Source: Collodictyon triciliatum
Taxonomy: Eukaryota; CRuMs
Length of the DNA stretch: 64,000 bases
NCBI GenBank assembly: GCA_043381765.1
Contig: JBHJMP010000834.1
Coordinates: 21,503-85,502, forward strand
Direction: 5' to 3'
The stretch's first letter is position 1. The number at the start of each line of letters is the position of its first letter. The translations under genes were made by a program, and so were the position numbers. Shown here one piece after another: positions 21,509 to 35,640 of this stretch. Under the pieces are notes generated by a model that saw only the letters and a program-made list of their open reading frames with translations, had not been told where the DNA came from and ran no database searches.

Positions 21509-22325
21509 CCCCAGGCGGAAGGCTTAACGCGTTAGCTAATTGACTAAAATCAGGTTTAAGCCCGCTCTAACCAATAGCCTTCATAGTTTACAGCATAGAC
21601 TACCAGGGTCTCTAATCCTGTTTGCTCCCTATGCCTTCGTGATAAAGAGTCAGTTTTTACCTAGAAGGGTGGTTTCCCCTTTGGTGTTCTATCTGATATT
21701 TACATATTTTATCATTACACCAGATTTTCTCCCTTCCTCTATTAAACTCTAGTAATATAGTATTGAAAGAGGTGATGAAGTAAGTCCATCGATTTTACTT
21801 TCAACTTTTATTACATCCGACTCACGCTTTACGCCCAGTTATTTTGAACAACGTTCGCTCCTCTCGTATTACCGCGGCTGCTGGCACGAGATTGGCCGGA
21901 GCTTTTTCTGCAAGTTTTGTCTATTTCTTACTTGCTAAAAGAGATTTACAGAGCATTCCTTCATCTCTCACTCAAGATTGCTGGATCAGGGTTTCCCCCA
22001 TTGTCCAAGATTCCCCACTGCTGCTGGGATTATACCCATTTGGGCCTTGTTTCAGTCCCAATGTGGCAGATGATCCACTTAGACCTGCTACGCATCATCG
22101 GCTTGGTAGTCTTTTAAACTACCAACTACCTAATACGATTAAAGACTATCTATAAGCAACGTTAATCTTCTCATACTATTTCAGTAATTCTTATAGATTT
22201 TGTACTTTAACATTACTCACCCGTTCACTACGGTGGACGAAGTGTCCCCGTTCAATTTGCATGTGTTAGGCATCTTGATAACGTTCGTTCGGAGCCAGGA
22301 TAAAACTCTTAGATTTATTCAATTA
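20865..22325 (-). rRNA. rrnS: Small-subunit ribosomal RNA
   Basis: On the minus strand the 5' end carries AGAGTTTTATCCTGGCTC. The interior has the 530-loop region (CAGCAGCCGCGGTAAT), and the 3' end has GTCGTAACAAGGTAGCCGT followed by GGGGAACC. About 1,460 nt, close to bacterial 16S length. The 3' tail ends in AATAACTCC instead of a canonical CACCTCC anti-Shine-Dalgarno. An insert of dispersed-repeat sequence (around 20945-21010) lies in the penultimate helix region, a variable site. End positions are approximate to within a few bases. Confidence 0.96.
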
Positions 22326-22425
22326 CAAAACCTAAAGCCGGGGCTGCTGAATCCCCCAACAACAGTCGAGCAAAGGAAGGCACCCATTGTGAACCGGTTT
22401 CTGTCTCTCTATTAAACCCGCTTCC

Positions 22426-23127
22426 TTATCGGCTGTCCACTCCGCTTTTTACTTTTTCTTTTATATACTCAACTTTTATTATTCTTAAAAAAATAAAACT
22501 TTCAAGCAAAGCACATACACTTATTAAAGTCAACATCAAACTCTTTATTTCTGGTGGAGTGGCGAGACTCGCAGCCAATAGATTAATAAATAAATATGTT
22601 TTTCGATTCTTTATTGGAAGTAAAGTGCTCCCTACAATCAGCATTATTGTTAAACTTATTAAAAGAGTTAAATAAACATCCACTAAATCTTCTAATTTAT
22701 AATAGATTTTTATTACTTGAGTTTCATTTATTGTTACTAAGTATCCTAATAAATGTCCAACTAAACCAATAATTAAAAATATGCCTAAAACATTAAGGCA
22801 GAGTTGGGCCCTTAAGTTGAATTGTTCTAATTTATAGAGACTTGGACTTAAATAATAGTAAATTTCTATCAAAATCAGCGGGTGAATAATAAAAAAACTT
22901 AAATAGGCACTCAGTCTTAAACTTAAAATATAGGGTGTTAGGATATTTGTATAGTAAAGGTTTTTGGTTATACCATAATGATAACAAAGCACAGCGATTA
23001 AATCTAAACCATTTAGATAAATGGCTACTCCTGTTAGTAGATATGAAATTAATAAATAACCTAACCTAATTTTTAATTCTTTGGTATAGAATGATATTAA
23101 CATGCGCTTGTCCTTTTCTTGGCCCAA
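22426..23127 (-). CDS. tatC: Sec-independent translocase TatC (Ymf16/MttB)
   Basis: TatC is the core membrane subunit of twin-arginine export. In mitochondria it may serve insertion of folded proteins such as the Rieske subunit. Six membrane helices are visible. The N-terminal FYTKELKIRLGYLL matches the family's (H)xxELRxRL motif, and SFFIIHPLILIEIYYYLSPSLYKLE matches the helix 2-3 loop with its conserved Pro and Glu. The late ATPPEIKSLMLT matches the TPPD signature. 233 residues, normal length. The start MGQEKDKRMLIS includes repeat-like codons; Met at residue 9 is an alternative. Confidence 0.92.
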   Translation of the reverse strand: MGQEKDKRMLISFYTKELKIRLGYLLISYLLTGVAIYLNGLDLIAVLCYHYGITKNLYYTNILTPYILSLRLSAYLSFFIIHPLILIEIYYYLSPSLYKLEQFNLRAQLCLNVLGIFLIIGLVGHLLGYLVTINETQVIKIYYKLEDLVDVYLTLLISLTIMLIVGSTLLPIKNRKTYLFINLLAASLATPPEIKSLMLTLISVCALLESFIFLRIIKVEYIKEKVKSGVDSR

Positions 23128-23493
23128 CTCTTGTTCATAGTGAACAGGTGACCTTGCCCTCTTAAAGCCGGGGCATTAGACGATTAACCTTGGCCTGTGA
23201 CCTCGGGCTTCAGGGTGCGAAGTGTAAGTTGGTAACGATACTCCCGTCAAAAGTGTGACGTTAAACTGCTTCGCTTTCTCCCGTCCCTTTGCTCGACACG
23301 CTACGACGACGCGAAAAACCAGTTCGCTGCTTTCCATGTCACTGTTTTTCGCTCGAGTGACATTATCGAACTAGGCCATGCCCTTTAAGCTTCCCTCCAA
23401 GCAAATGACCGTGCAGTTTTGGCCCCTTGACAGCTGCAACGAACCTCGGGGAACGCATTAAGGTAGGAGGAGTGGCTCTGGTGACTGCGATAG
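23128..23493. other. Spacer upstream of tatC
   Basis: No gene; dispersed repeats only. Confidence 0.65.
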
Positions 23494-23580
23494 GGTGAAG
23501 CGGGATTCGAACCCGCGGTAGAGAATTAGACTCTACACCAGTTTTCAAGACTGGCACCTTAAACCACTCGATCATTCACC
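23494..23580 (-). tRNA. trnS(uga): tRNA-Ser(UGA)
   Basis: Class II tRNA with acceptor GGTGAAT, anticodon arm CAGTCTTGAAAACTG (TGA), a long variable arm and T-arm GGGTTCGAATCCC. Confidence 0.94.
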
Positions 23581-24173
23581 CAAAAGAAGCGGGGAGGAGG
23601 AGCGAAGCGGGCCACTATGGGGCTGAAGGCGGTCGGGATGTGGTCGAACAGGAAACTTTGTTTCCGGTTCGCTCGACCTTTATTTCTTTATACCCGAGGC
23701 GAGAGAGGGGCAAGCCCCGCAACGACCTGTCATAGTGACCACGAGGTTTCCTTCGTCTGGTCACAAAGGTTGCTTCGCTCTGCACCCCTCCCCCCTTCCC
23801 GCTTCGCTCCCTGCCTTCTCATTCGCTCGGCAGGAGGTCGCTCTCGCTCCTCTCGCCTCTATGAATGTGGTTGTATGATTTTTAACGGCCTCAATATGCT
23901 GCTTCGCCCGGAAAAGAGCAAGGAGAAAGGGGGGAAATCGATCGAAGTAAACCTAGGGGGGCGGAGCGTTGGGAAGCGCGTTTTACCTATTCGCAACCAC
24001 AGCCTGGAAGCTGGTCGCTAGCTCAGACAGCTTGGCCCCCCCATAGAGCGAAGCGACGCCGTCTCTTCTTTCCTTTTAAGGGGGCGGTGGTTCCTGTCGG
24101 AGCAAGGTCGGACCGACTGCGTATCCCGTGACGACCTTGCACCGATGCTGCGGTCCACGTTCGCTGCGAACCT
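23581..24173. other. Repeat spacer
   Basis: No gene seen; many GAGCGAAGCG/CGCTTCGCTC motifs. Confidence 0.65.
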
Positions 24174-24944
24174 CTAAAGTTCTCTGTCGTAACGACCGCG
24201 TTTTTCACCCCTCCCCCGATCGATTATAGCATTAGCTAATAAATTGGCCATTAAAGATAAAGAGCTGCTTCGCTCCACATTTGCTGGAATTGGAATAGTA
24301 ATATCAGGGGAAGCTTCCCTACCTATAAACGCAATTACAGGGATTTTCTTTTTTTTAGCTTCTTTTATTAACATTTCATTTTTATTAGGATTAAAAATAA
24401 CTAATAATGATACCGCACCACCAAAAGGTCCGCTGCTTGTTTTCAGGTCGTAACGGCCGCTGCTGCTGCCCATCAATCTGCAACCCGCTCTAATAGCTGC
24501 TAGTTTGACAATGCTGCTTAATTTTGGTTCCAATCCTATAGAAATAAAAACTATGCGATCGTAACGCGGGTTTACCCCTGAATAGTGCCCAGCTTCGCTT
24601 GAAGCCGATAAAGCGGAGCGTGTCGAACGACCGGGTTGTGGTCTGTTCATTATAACTGGATCCGTAAGATGACGAATTAAATATAACGCCTTTCTTAAAT
24701 AAATTAACGTATAAATAGGGTTCATTATGAACACGGGCTCGTTACGAAAGAAGAGTCCCTTCCCGCTGCGCCCAGTTAACCGCCCTTTCTTTGGTCCACG
24801 ATGAAACCTTGTTGGGCCGGATGTTTTTTTATCTCCTTCTATTCTGCGACCAAATATATATTTCTGTATTGATGAGCTATTACTCCAATATTGTGTTGGG
24901 TCACTGTTAACCCGTAGCTTAGTTTTTAATAATACGTTCAGCAT
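24174..24944 (-). CDS. rps2: Ribosomal protein uS2
   Basis: uS2 belongs to the small-subunit body near the head junction. Family evidence: the N-terminal WSNSSSIQKYIFGRR, IYTLIYLRKALYLI, and the diagnostic NPNKNEMLIKEAKKKKIPVI followed by DITIPIPANVERSSSLSLMANLLA. 256 residues. Several loops are filled with repeat-derived sequence (for example residues about 36-75 and 100-125), including a GTTCATTATGAAC palindrome and GGTCGTAACG elements, yet the frame remains open throughout. The C-terminal tail after GRGEKRG is spacer-like. Confidence 0.9.
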   Translation of the reverse strand: MLNVLLKTKLRVNSDPTQYWSNSSSIQKYIFGRRIEGDKKTSGPTRFHRGPKKGRLTGRSGKGLFFRNEPVFIMNPIYTLIYLRKALYLIRHLTDPVIMNRPQPGRSTRSALSASSEAGHYSGVNPRYDRIVFISIGLEPKLSSIVKLAAIRAGCRLMGSSSGRYDLKTSSGPFGGAVSLLVIFNPNKNEMLIKEAKKKKIPVIAFIGREASPDITIPIPANVERSSSLSLMANLLANAIIDRGRGEKRGRYDREL

Positions 24945-25541
24945 GAAAAATATACGTCCATTTACCGATAAATCTATGCAGGGGGGTCAGTCGTTGACGC
25001 GGGTAGCCTGTTCGCTCAACCTCTATGAATGTCACTTCGCTCGGGTACCCGGTCACTCACTTCGTTCTTCGGGCAAGGGGAGCGAAGCGTGAATTAGTAC
25101 GGGCAGCCCCGGTCATGATGACCTTGCCTCCCCCGAGCGAAGCGGGTGATGACATTTTTTTCGTGACCGGCTTCGCCTAACTAGAGAGTGGAAATATGGG
25201 CGTACGCCCGGCGAGACCCCAAGAGCGAAAATGTAATGAGCTCCCAACGCGAAGACACGGGCTCGTTTGAAGGGACAACGACAATGAAGGTCGGACCGGT
25301 TTCCCCCCCTTTATACTCAATGAAAGGGCACCCCTTCCCTCCAACATGACCGGCCCCCATCCCCCATCCCCCATCCCCTTGTGTATAAAGAGAATTGTTC
25401 ATAAGGAGGTCATATTCGTTCCGTAGAGCAAAGCGAGTCAACTTTATTCACCTCCCTTACGACTTCGAGCGAAGAAAATAGAGGGCGGGTGACCAGTTTT
25501 CTCGAGCGAAGCGGGCAAGACACTTCATTGTGAACTGGTCG
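24945..25541. other. Spacer before tRNA-Gly and cox1
   Basis: No gene recognised. It includes GGTCATGATGACC near 25108, GGGCGTACGCCC near 25199 and a CCCCATC triplet repeat near 25357. Confidence 0.65.
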
Positions 25542-28649
<3,108 letters not shown>

Positions 28650-28722
28650 GAGAAAGTAACTCAGTTGGTAGAGTATTGGTCTGTCACGCCAAAAGTCGCG
28701 GGTTCAATTCCCGTCTTTCTCG
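28650..28722 (+). tRNA. trnD(guc): tRNA-Asp(GUC)
   Basis: Acceptor GAGAAAG/CTTTCTC is perfect; stem TTGGT/GCCAA encloses CTGTCAC (GTC). Confidence 0.93.
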
Positions 28723-29138
28723 GTTTGCTTGTCTACAAAAAGGTGAGGGGGTTGGTGGGTAGCAGCAGCCCCTTTATCCGTCTTCGAAAGAGGCTGTCAT
28801 GGATTCCCCCCCCTCTCGCCATAGTATATAAATAAGTTTCGAAAACAGGCCACCCGCGTCGTCCCAACTGTGTCATCGCCGGAGCAAGCATCGTGAACCA
28901 GACAGCCCGGGAGAAAAGGCAAGCTGTCGGAGCTAACGACCGTTTTTCCGACCCACTTGTGCACAATCGATGGAAAAGCCTGTATAACAATGTAAAGCCT
29001 TTTCCAGCAGGTCGTTCCGACCGCTCAACCCCATTCGTGCCGCGGTAATAGTGGTAGTCGAGAGTAACGTTGAGGTAACCAACAAGGGGCGGTCACTATG
29101 AAAGGAACGCTCCACCCCCTTTATGAAATGATTTTTTT
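28723..29138. other. Spacer before nad2
   Basis: No gene recognised; dispersed repeats. Confidence 0.65.
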
Positions 29139-30653
29139 ATGATATTAGCTGAATTATATCTAATGGCAAGTTTGCCAATTTTATTAACTTTTGGAACTTG
29201 GTGTTCCTCAACTCATTATTATTCTATTCATTGGTTAATAATAGAAATAATAGGCATAGCCCTTTATTTATTGACTAATTTTAATGAATCTTTCGACCAA
29301 GGTAGTGGACATCTTTACGTTGCCGATAGTTTATCTCAGTTTACAGGGGTAATCATTCTAATCAGTTTTCTAGTTAGTTTATTATTATCTATTGGATATA
29401 CAAGTGGGTCTAAAGGTCCGATCAATGACTTCTGTAAAATTGAATATCCTCTAATAATGTTTCTAGCGATTCTAGGGATTTTTTTTATTATTTCATCTAA
29501 TGATTTTTTAACTTTATATTTAGCCTTAGAATTAAGCAGTTTATCCCTTTATGTCTTATCAACCTTCTTACCACAAAATTTATATTCTACCGAATCCGGA
29601 TTGAAGTATTTCGTTTTAGGTTCTTTAGCCTCAACAATCTATTTATTAGGATTTTCATTAATATATGGTTTTAGTGGTTTATCAAATTTCAATGACTTAG
29701 GTTTATTAATCGGTTTAGTTGATCCACTTTGCTCTGAGGGAACACATTCCTCATTATTAATCGGATTCGCCCTAGTCACTTTTGGTTTATTATTTAAATT
29801 AGGAGCTGTTCCTTTCCATTCTTGGCTTATCGATGTTTATGATGGATCTCCAACTCCAATAACAACATTTTTTGCTTTAACTCCTAAAATTGCAATAATA
29901 ACAATAATAATAAGATTAGGTTGGTCAAATACTAATATTGCAGATGGGATCTTATCTGGGGGTGATGCAAGTTGGTCTCACATCTTCTATATTACTGCAA
30001 TATTATCTTTAATTGTAGGAACAATAGGAGCAATTGGTCAAACTAAAATAAAAAGACTATTAGCTTATAGTGCTGTAAATCATATTGGGTTTATTTTAAT
30101 TGCTTTTGCTTCAGGTTATGATACAAACCCATCTGCAATTTTAGCAATACAAGCAATTTATTTTTATTATATAATATATCTTGTAATGACAGCAAACCTA
30201 TTCTCATTGGTCTTGGCGATAGGACAAAACTGGGCTTTACCGGATTCAATTTCAACTCTTAACTATCTTTACTATAACAATAAATTATTAGCAGTTAGCC
30301 TGGCATTAACATTATTCTCAATTGCTGGAATTCCGCCTTTAGCTGGATTCTTTAGCAAATTGAATCTATTTCTCATTGCTATTCAAGGGAAATTATATCC
30401 TTTAATAATAGTAGCGATAGTAACAAGTGTCATAGCTACCTTCTACTATATTAGATTAATTAGATTAATTTTCTTCGGTGGACAGGCCTGCCCTCCTACT
30501 GATCCAGAAATTACTTTTAATAATCCAAATCGACAAAATTCCATTATTTTAGCTATTACCTTAATTGCTGTTGTAATATTCTTCTTAGGATTACAAAATT
30601 TATTATTATTACCAACTTATAATTTAGCAATATCAGTAGTACACTTTGCTTAA
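29139..30653 (+). CDS. nad2: NADH dehydrogenase subunit 2
   Basis: This is an antiporter-like membrane subunit of complex I. 504 residues with about 14 helices, full length for protists. Signatures: LYLALELSSLSLYVLS, LLFKLGAVPFHSWLIDVYDGSP with the channel Lys and the HSW motif, and RLLAYSAVNHIGFIL. It has no intron and almost no repeat insertion (the only possible one is PLCSEGTHSS). The start MILAELYL fits. Confidence 0.97.
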   Translation: MILAELYLMASLPILLTFGTWCSSTHYYSIHWLIIEIIGIALYLLTNFNESFDQGSGHLYVADSLSQFTGVIILISFLVSLLLSIGYTSGSKGPINDFCKIEYPLIMFLAILGIFFIISSNDFLTLYLALELSSLSLYVLSTFLPQNLYSTESGLKYFVLGSLASTIYLLGFSLIYGFSGLSNFNDLGLLIGLVDPLCSEGTHSSLLIGFALVTFGLLFKLGAVPFHSWLIDVYDGSPTPITTFFALTPKIAIITIIIRLGWSNTNIADGILSGGDASWSHIFYITAILSLIVGTIGAIGQTKIKRLLAYSAVNHIGFILIAFASGYDTNPSAILAIQAIYFYYIIYLVMTANLFSLVLAIGQNWALPDSISTLNYLYYNNKLLAVSLALTLFSIAGIPPLAGFFSKLNLFLIAIQGKLYPLIIVAIVTSVIATFYYIRLIRLIFFGGQACPPTDPEITFNNPNRQNSIILAITLIAVVIFFLGLQNLLLLPTYNLAISVVHFA

Positions 30654-30843
30654 TCTAAATAGGCCGCTGTGGCCCCTTGGTTGATCTCTTCCCATCAAAA
30701 CGTAGTTCATTAACCGTTACGCTTCGCTGACTTCTTGCTTTTTCGTCCGCAGATTGAGCGAAGCGGATCAATATCCATTCCTCCTGCCCCCGGCAGGGCC
30801 GGTTGGGCCGGCCCCTTAATAAGCACACTCGCCTAATTATATT

Positions 30844-31386
30844 ATGTCAAGATTTCATTCTTCTTTAAAAAACAAAGCTCCGCAGCAGCCCCTTTCTGGT
30901 TGGATTTGGTCATTACCTCGTTTTTCAGGTTTGGCCCAATTTGGTATGGCAATTAGAATTAAATATAAATTAATACGATATGGGGGTAAGCAAGGGAAAA
31001 CGGGCGTACGCCACCCGAGCCTTTCTCCTGGGGATACATCAATGTGGCCAACTTCACTTGTTCTAGAATCTTCACCAAGCTATGCGCTAGGCTATCCTGC
31101 AACAATCATGTCCCGATCTAAAAAATTAGATTATTATTCTGTTGGATGGGGGTATAGTCATAGTGATCTCATAAATATTGGAGAGGACTCGCTTCACTCA
31201 TCGAATGGGTCTCAGCCTTACTCTGCTCCTGCATCACGTTTCGTTCGGCATTCAAAAAATAAAAAATCGCTCCCAAGGGACGGCCAAGGGGTTCATCCCG
31301 CTTCGCTCAGGGGTGTACCTTTACCGATTGACCCGAAAGTTTTATGGATCGTTGGATCAAATGGAAAGGGTATAATAATACAGTAA
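30844..31386 (+). CDS. Hypothetical protein, 180 codons, directly upstream of atp6
   Basis: Unrecognised. It ends six bases before the atp6 ATG, so the two are likely co-transcribed. AT-rich stretches such as GLAQFGMAIRIKYKLIRYGG, ATIMSRSKKLDYYSVGWGYS and the C-terminal PKVLWIVGSNGKGIIIQ alternate with repeat-derived patches (GKTGVRHPSLSPGD contains GGGCGTACGCC). This is the pattern of a real gene with insertions. It is basic and has no clear membrane helix. A ribosomal or ATP-synthase accessory protein is possible, but I see no family signature. Confidence 0.5.
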   Translation: MSRFHSSLKNKAPQQPLSGWIWSLPRFSGLAQFGMAIRIKYKLIRYGGKQGKTGVRHPSLSPGDTSMWPTSLVLESSPSYALGYPATIMSRSKKLDYYSVGWGYSHSDLINIGEDSLHSSNGSQPYSAPASRFVRHSKNKKSLPRDGQGVHPASLRGVPLPIDPKVLWIVGSNGKGIIIQ

Positions 31387-31392
31387 TAAAAG

Positions 31393-32121
31393 ATGATATA
31401 TAGATCACCACTAGAACAATTTGAAATTTACTATATTTTTGGTCCAATAACTAATTCAGCATTATTTATTTTATTAGCTTTTATATTAATTTATCATTTT
31501 TTATATTTTGGAACTAAAAAAGGGACAATAATTCCAAATCGTTGGCAATCAGTTGTTGAATTACTTTATTTGGCTCTATTGAATTTAATAAAAGAAAATA
31601 TTGGAGCAAAAGGGATTAAATATTTTCCTTTTATTTTTATTATTTTTATTTTTATTTTATTTACTAACTTATTAGGAATGATCCCCTACTCATTTACAGT
31701 AACTAGCCATATTGTAGTTACTTTTACATTATCATTATCCATCTTTATTGGGGTAACTCTAATAGGATTAAAAATTCACGGACTTCACTTCTTTAGTTTT
31801 TTTGTACCTCAAGGTGCTCCAAAACTATTACTACCATTATTAGTAGTTATAGAAGCAATTTCTTATACCGCACGAGCTTTTAGCTTAGCTATCCGATTGT
31901 TTGCTAATATGATGTCTGGCCACACTTTATTAAAAATTATTGCTTCCTTTGGTTGGACTTTAATTACAATGGGTGGAATCGCATTACCTTTGTTATCGGT
32001 TATTCCTATTGCTTTAATATTAGCAATCACTGGATTAGAAATTGGTATTGCTTTCCTTCAGGCTTATGTATTTACCATTTTAACTTGTATTTATTTAAAT
32101 GATACAATCCATCTACACTGA
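31393..32121 (+). CDS. atp6: ATP synthase subunit a (Atp6)
   Basis: This is the stator channel subunit of F0. 242 residues, complete, beginning MIYRSPLEQFEIYYIF. Helix 5 reads ARAFSLAIRLFANMMSGH, with the essential Arg facing the c-ring. The C-terminal helix LEIGIAFLQAYVFTILTCIYLND carries the partner Glu and Gln. The frame ends at TGA, one of the cases showing TGA is a stop here. No insertions. Confidence 0.98.
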   Translation: MIYRSPLEQFEIYYIFGPITNSALFILLAFILIYHFLYFGTKKGTIIPNRWQSVVELLYLALLNLIKENIGAKGIKYFPFIFIIFIFILFTNLLGMIPYSFTVTSHIVVTFTLSLSIFIGVTLIGLKIHGLHFFSFFVPQGAPKLLLPLLVVIEAISYTARAFSLAIRLFANMMSGHTLLKIIASFGWTLITMGGIALPLLSVIPIALILAITGLEIGIAFLQAYVFTILTCIYLNDTIHLH

Positions 32122-33003
32122 ACTACATCATTGTTCGGTGCTTCTCAGGCTTAAGAGACGGTCCATTCTTTTTACGGATTCGCTCCGCTCCGCTCCTCAC
32201 TATGACCTTGAAATGCGGCGCAGCCTGAAATGAAGGCGTTACTTGTCCGAAGGTCCGGAGGGGCAGCCCCGTAATAGGGAACCGGAGCAAGTCGCTTGTG
32301 AACGGGCTGCGGCCGAAGGCCTTGGGTTAAGCCTCCGACCGCATCCCTCAACGTTCGGGTCTAAAGAGAGGTAAAAAGGGGTGCATAGCGCCAAAGGTCG
32401 CCGCTTCCGTCTTAGGCAGCGGTCCAACCCAGAGTTTTCTCTATTAGGCAAAGCTAGTTCCGACAGTTGTTGACAATTCGGCAGCCGCAAGGTCGTAACG
32501 ACCGTGCAGCTGCCATTCATAAAAAAAACGAAGCAAAAACAAAAGCGTTATTCGGCATGTCGGGCCTTGAACGTGCCCTGAGCTCGAGCGAACATGTGAA
32601 TGGGGGAAAGAAGAGAGTATGTATGCACCGCAATAGGCGAACACAAAAACGAGCGAAGTGGGCGTACGCCCCGTCCTTGCTGCGCTTTTTTGGAAGGGGG
32701 AACGAATGGGAAAGAACATGTTTTTTCCCCGCCTCACTTCGTTCTACGCGGGTTCCAAGCGCCCGTGTTGAGCGAAGCGGCTTTCGTTCGACCTTTCATT
32801 ACGCTTGCTGCCCCTAAAATAGGCTCAAGCGGTTTTCTTTTATAAAAAAAGACCGGTCGTTGCCCCGCTCTTTTTGTTAAGATCGAAGCAACGGCCGGAT
32901 GGATGGGCCGATGGAAAAAAGCGCTCATTTGTTGGACAATGAACAGCTATCCCCGACAGGTAAACCCGTTCACAATGAACTTGTTCCCCCCAGCGGAATT
33001 TCC
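32122..33003. other. Spacer between convergent atp6 and nad5
   Basis: About 880 bases of dispersed repeats without a gene. Elements include GGTCGTAACGACC near 32491, GGGCGTACGCCCC near 32662 and GTTCACAATGAAC near 32969. Confidence 0.7.
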
Positions 33004-34278
33004 CTAAAGGCGGGAGGTGGTCGTATTAATTTGGACAATAATGATACCGATCAACACAATTAAAAGAAGGTCATTAAGAGGGAATGAAGCAATGATGGCA
33101 TCTTTTTGGCTAGCTGCTAGCAGCAGTAATATTAACCCAGAAACCATAATAAAGGTATAGTGATAAATTAATCCAGATTGTATATTTCGAGCTCTATCCA
33201 CTGTGAAGCGTATAATTGATGCTATTCCATAAGGACCTAATATTTCTATTATTCCTTTATCTAATAATTTAAAGGTAGTATGATAACCTATTTTTAATAG
33301 TGGTTGAACGCAGAATCTATTATATATTTGATCAAAATACCACTTTTGATTAAAGAAAGAATAAACGAAACGGGCCACTGCAGTCCCTTGTTCAGGAGAA
33401 GCCCAGTTCCATAATAAATTAGAACTATAAAGAGAATATCCAATTATTGCTCCTAATAAGCTGAAAATTACAGGAATTAATTTAATGAAGAAAGGTAAAA
33501 ATTCCGCATCATTAGGTAATAAAACAATTGCGTTATTCCAGAATGGTGTACCAAATCCGATTATTAAATCTTTTGTTAAGAAACCAATAAATATACTTCC
33601 AAAAGCTAAAATCATTAAAGGAATCGCCATTTTAATCGGAACCTCGTGCACATTTTTTAAAATAGAATGATAAGCATTGGTATCGGTAATGAAAGTTAAA
33701 TAAATTAATCTAATAGAATAGAAAGCAGTAAAGAAAGCAGAAATAGTACCTAACCAATAAGCAAAACTACTATCAAATGAGACGAAAGAATAAGCAAAAG
33801 TTGATTCTAATATAACATCTTTAGAATAATAACCAGTTAAAAATGGGAAACCCATTAAAGATAATGATCCAATTAAAATCATAACATAAGTAAATGGTAA
33901 TAATCTAATTAGACCACCCATTTTTCTCATATCTTGTTCATCTCCTAAAGCATGAATTACGGCTCCAGCACTTAAGAATAATAAAGCTTTAAAGAAAGCA
34001 TGGTTTGCTAAATGAAAGAAACTTGTAGCAAAACTAGCTATTCCACAAGCAAAAACCATATAACCTAATTGACTACAAGTAGAATAAGCAATTACTCTTT
34101 TTAAATCATTTTGTAATAAACCACTTGTTGCCGCAAATAATGCTGTTAAAGAACCCATTATTGTCATAAGAACTAAAATATCTTCTGCTACAATAAATAA
34201 TGGAGAAGACCTTATTATTAAGAATACTCCTGCAGTCACCATTGTAGCGGCATGGATTAAAGCAGAAACTGGAGTTGG
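33004..34278 (-). CDS. nad5: nad5 exon 2, NADH dehydrogenase subunit 5
   Basis: It is the C-terminal two thirds of the largest antiporter-like subunit of complex I. The exon starts with PTPVSALIHAATMVTAGV, whose His helix is diagnostic, and continues through AYSTCSQLGYMVFACG, ANHAFFKALLFLSAG and the long lateral-helix region to the C-terminus. Codons upstream of 34278 in the same frame are intronic. Splicing to exon 1 gives DAMEG-PTPVSALIH. No repeat insertions inside the exon. Confidence 0.97.
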   Translation of the reverse strand, partial: PTPVSALIHAATMVTAGVFLIIRSSPLFIVAEDILVLMTIMGSLTALFAATSGLLQNDLKRVIAYSTCSQLGYMVFACGIASFATSFFHLANHAFFKALLFLSAGAVIHALGDEQDMRKMGGLIRLLPFTYVMILIGSLSLMGFPFLTGYYSKDVILESTFAYSFVSFDSSFAYWLGTISAFFTAFYSIRLIYLTFITDTNAYHSILKNVHEVPIKMAIPLMILAFGSIFIGFLTKDLIIGFGTPFWNNAIVLLPNDAEFLPFFIKLIPVIFSLLGAIIGYSLYSSNLLWNWASPEQGTAVARFVYSFFNQKWYFDQIYNRFCVQPLLKIGYHTTFKLLDKGIIEILGPYGIASIIRFTVDRARNIQSGLIYHYTFIMVSGLILLLLAASQKDAIIASFPLNDLLLIVLIGIIIVQINTTTSRL

Positions 34279-35640
34279 CGATAATGTTGGTCCAAGGGGG
34301 AGTTCGTGCGGCCCATGTGATGACCGTCTATGACCCATTCCCGGCGGAAATGAGTGAACACGATTGTTTCCTTCGCAAGCGCATTCTTCCAAAGGAAAGA
34401 AGAGACGGCGTCCATAAAACCGTTACCCCTGTTTTAAGGAAAGAAGAGACGGCGTCCCTTGGACACACCATCCCTCACGAGATGGGTCGGACTTTATCTT
34501 CATCTTCTGCGGGCGGAGCGTTGTCCCTCCAGCGTGTGAACTGGCTTTGCCTTTCCCTCCCTAACGAGCGAAAAGCATTGAAGATGCTCAGCGTAAAGTC
34601 TCTGAGGTTCCCTATTTAGAAGTAAGCGCTGTTGGCAAGGTAATGACGCGGGTGATGCTGACGCAGGGGGAGGAGAGAAGCGAAACCCTGTTACCTTGCT
34701 CTTCGTCCGTTCACGATGAACCAGCTACAGAAGCGCCACTTAAAGCAAGATCAAGGTCGAATGACAGCTTATTACCGGCTTGTAACCGGAAGAAAAGGGA
34801 ACTGGAAGCGCAATAAAACCAACAGTCGTCATACGGCCTCTTGTACATGCACGAGTGCAAGGTCCTGGAAAACTGGTCGTTACGACTGCTTGTTTTCCAA
34901 CTTACCCCCCTCGCGCCTTGCGGCGAAACCAATGTTCTCATCCCGAAAGCGTTAACACCATCATAAACCTATTCCCTGTTCCTTCTAATTTGGTTACCTG
35001 CTGATTGACCTCGCTCGACAGAGCGGTCCGCTTCGCTCGAATGAAACAATATTGTCGAGTGCAGCGAAGAGCGGAAGGGGGAACAAGGGGAAACATCAAT
35101 CGAACAAAGTTCACCCCGTTTTTCCTCTTACCTAACGACCGTGTCACTGCTGCAGGGGGGAAACCCGGTCATTGCGCAACTTTGTTTCCATAGCTCCAAA
35201 CATACATGCACCAACTGTCGGAGCTTTGATCGCTCTTTTCCACCCGGGAGGGAAGCAGAGCGAAGCCGTTCAACTTTAGAGATGCAAGTGGAGCGAGAGC
35301 GACAACGCTCAGCCGGGGGCCAGTTACATTTACATAGACCTTTGGCTGGGCATACACAATCTGCTGCGGCCCTGATCTCATATATTCGCTGCTTTCGACA
35401 AGTTACAGGTTGAGCGAAGAGCGCGCACAAGGTGGAATTACCCTACCCTTTGGTCCGTTTTAAGGAACGAACGAAGGCCACATCAAGCAGGTCCCGTAGA
35501 GCGAAGCGACTTCTATGACCACCTTTCGGACGACGACTCAGTTGCAGAGGACCGAGTGATTCCCCCCGCTTTGTTTGAGGTTGTTCCAGCATATAGCTGA
35601 GTTGATGAGAGCCCAAGGCGGTCGTAACGACCTTACCCTA
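34279..35640 (-). other. Group I intron in nad5
   Basis: 1,362 nt. Exon 1 ends in T and the intron ends in G. An R-like core segment CAGAGACTTTACGC (minus strand, near 34600) matches the one in the cox1 group I intron, and GTCATAGACGGTC near 34325 is S-like. No intact endonuclease gene. A copy of the CAATAAAACCAACAGTCG segment shared with the cox1 intron lies at 34811. The remainder is dispersed repeats. Confidence 0.78.

Noticed and set aside
34279-34392. Upstream part of the nad5 exon 2 frame as coding
   Set aside because: The 38 codons before PTPVS are unlike ND5 and contain repeat sequence; the T/G group I boundary explains them as intron.
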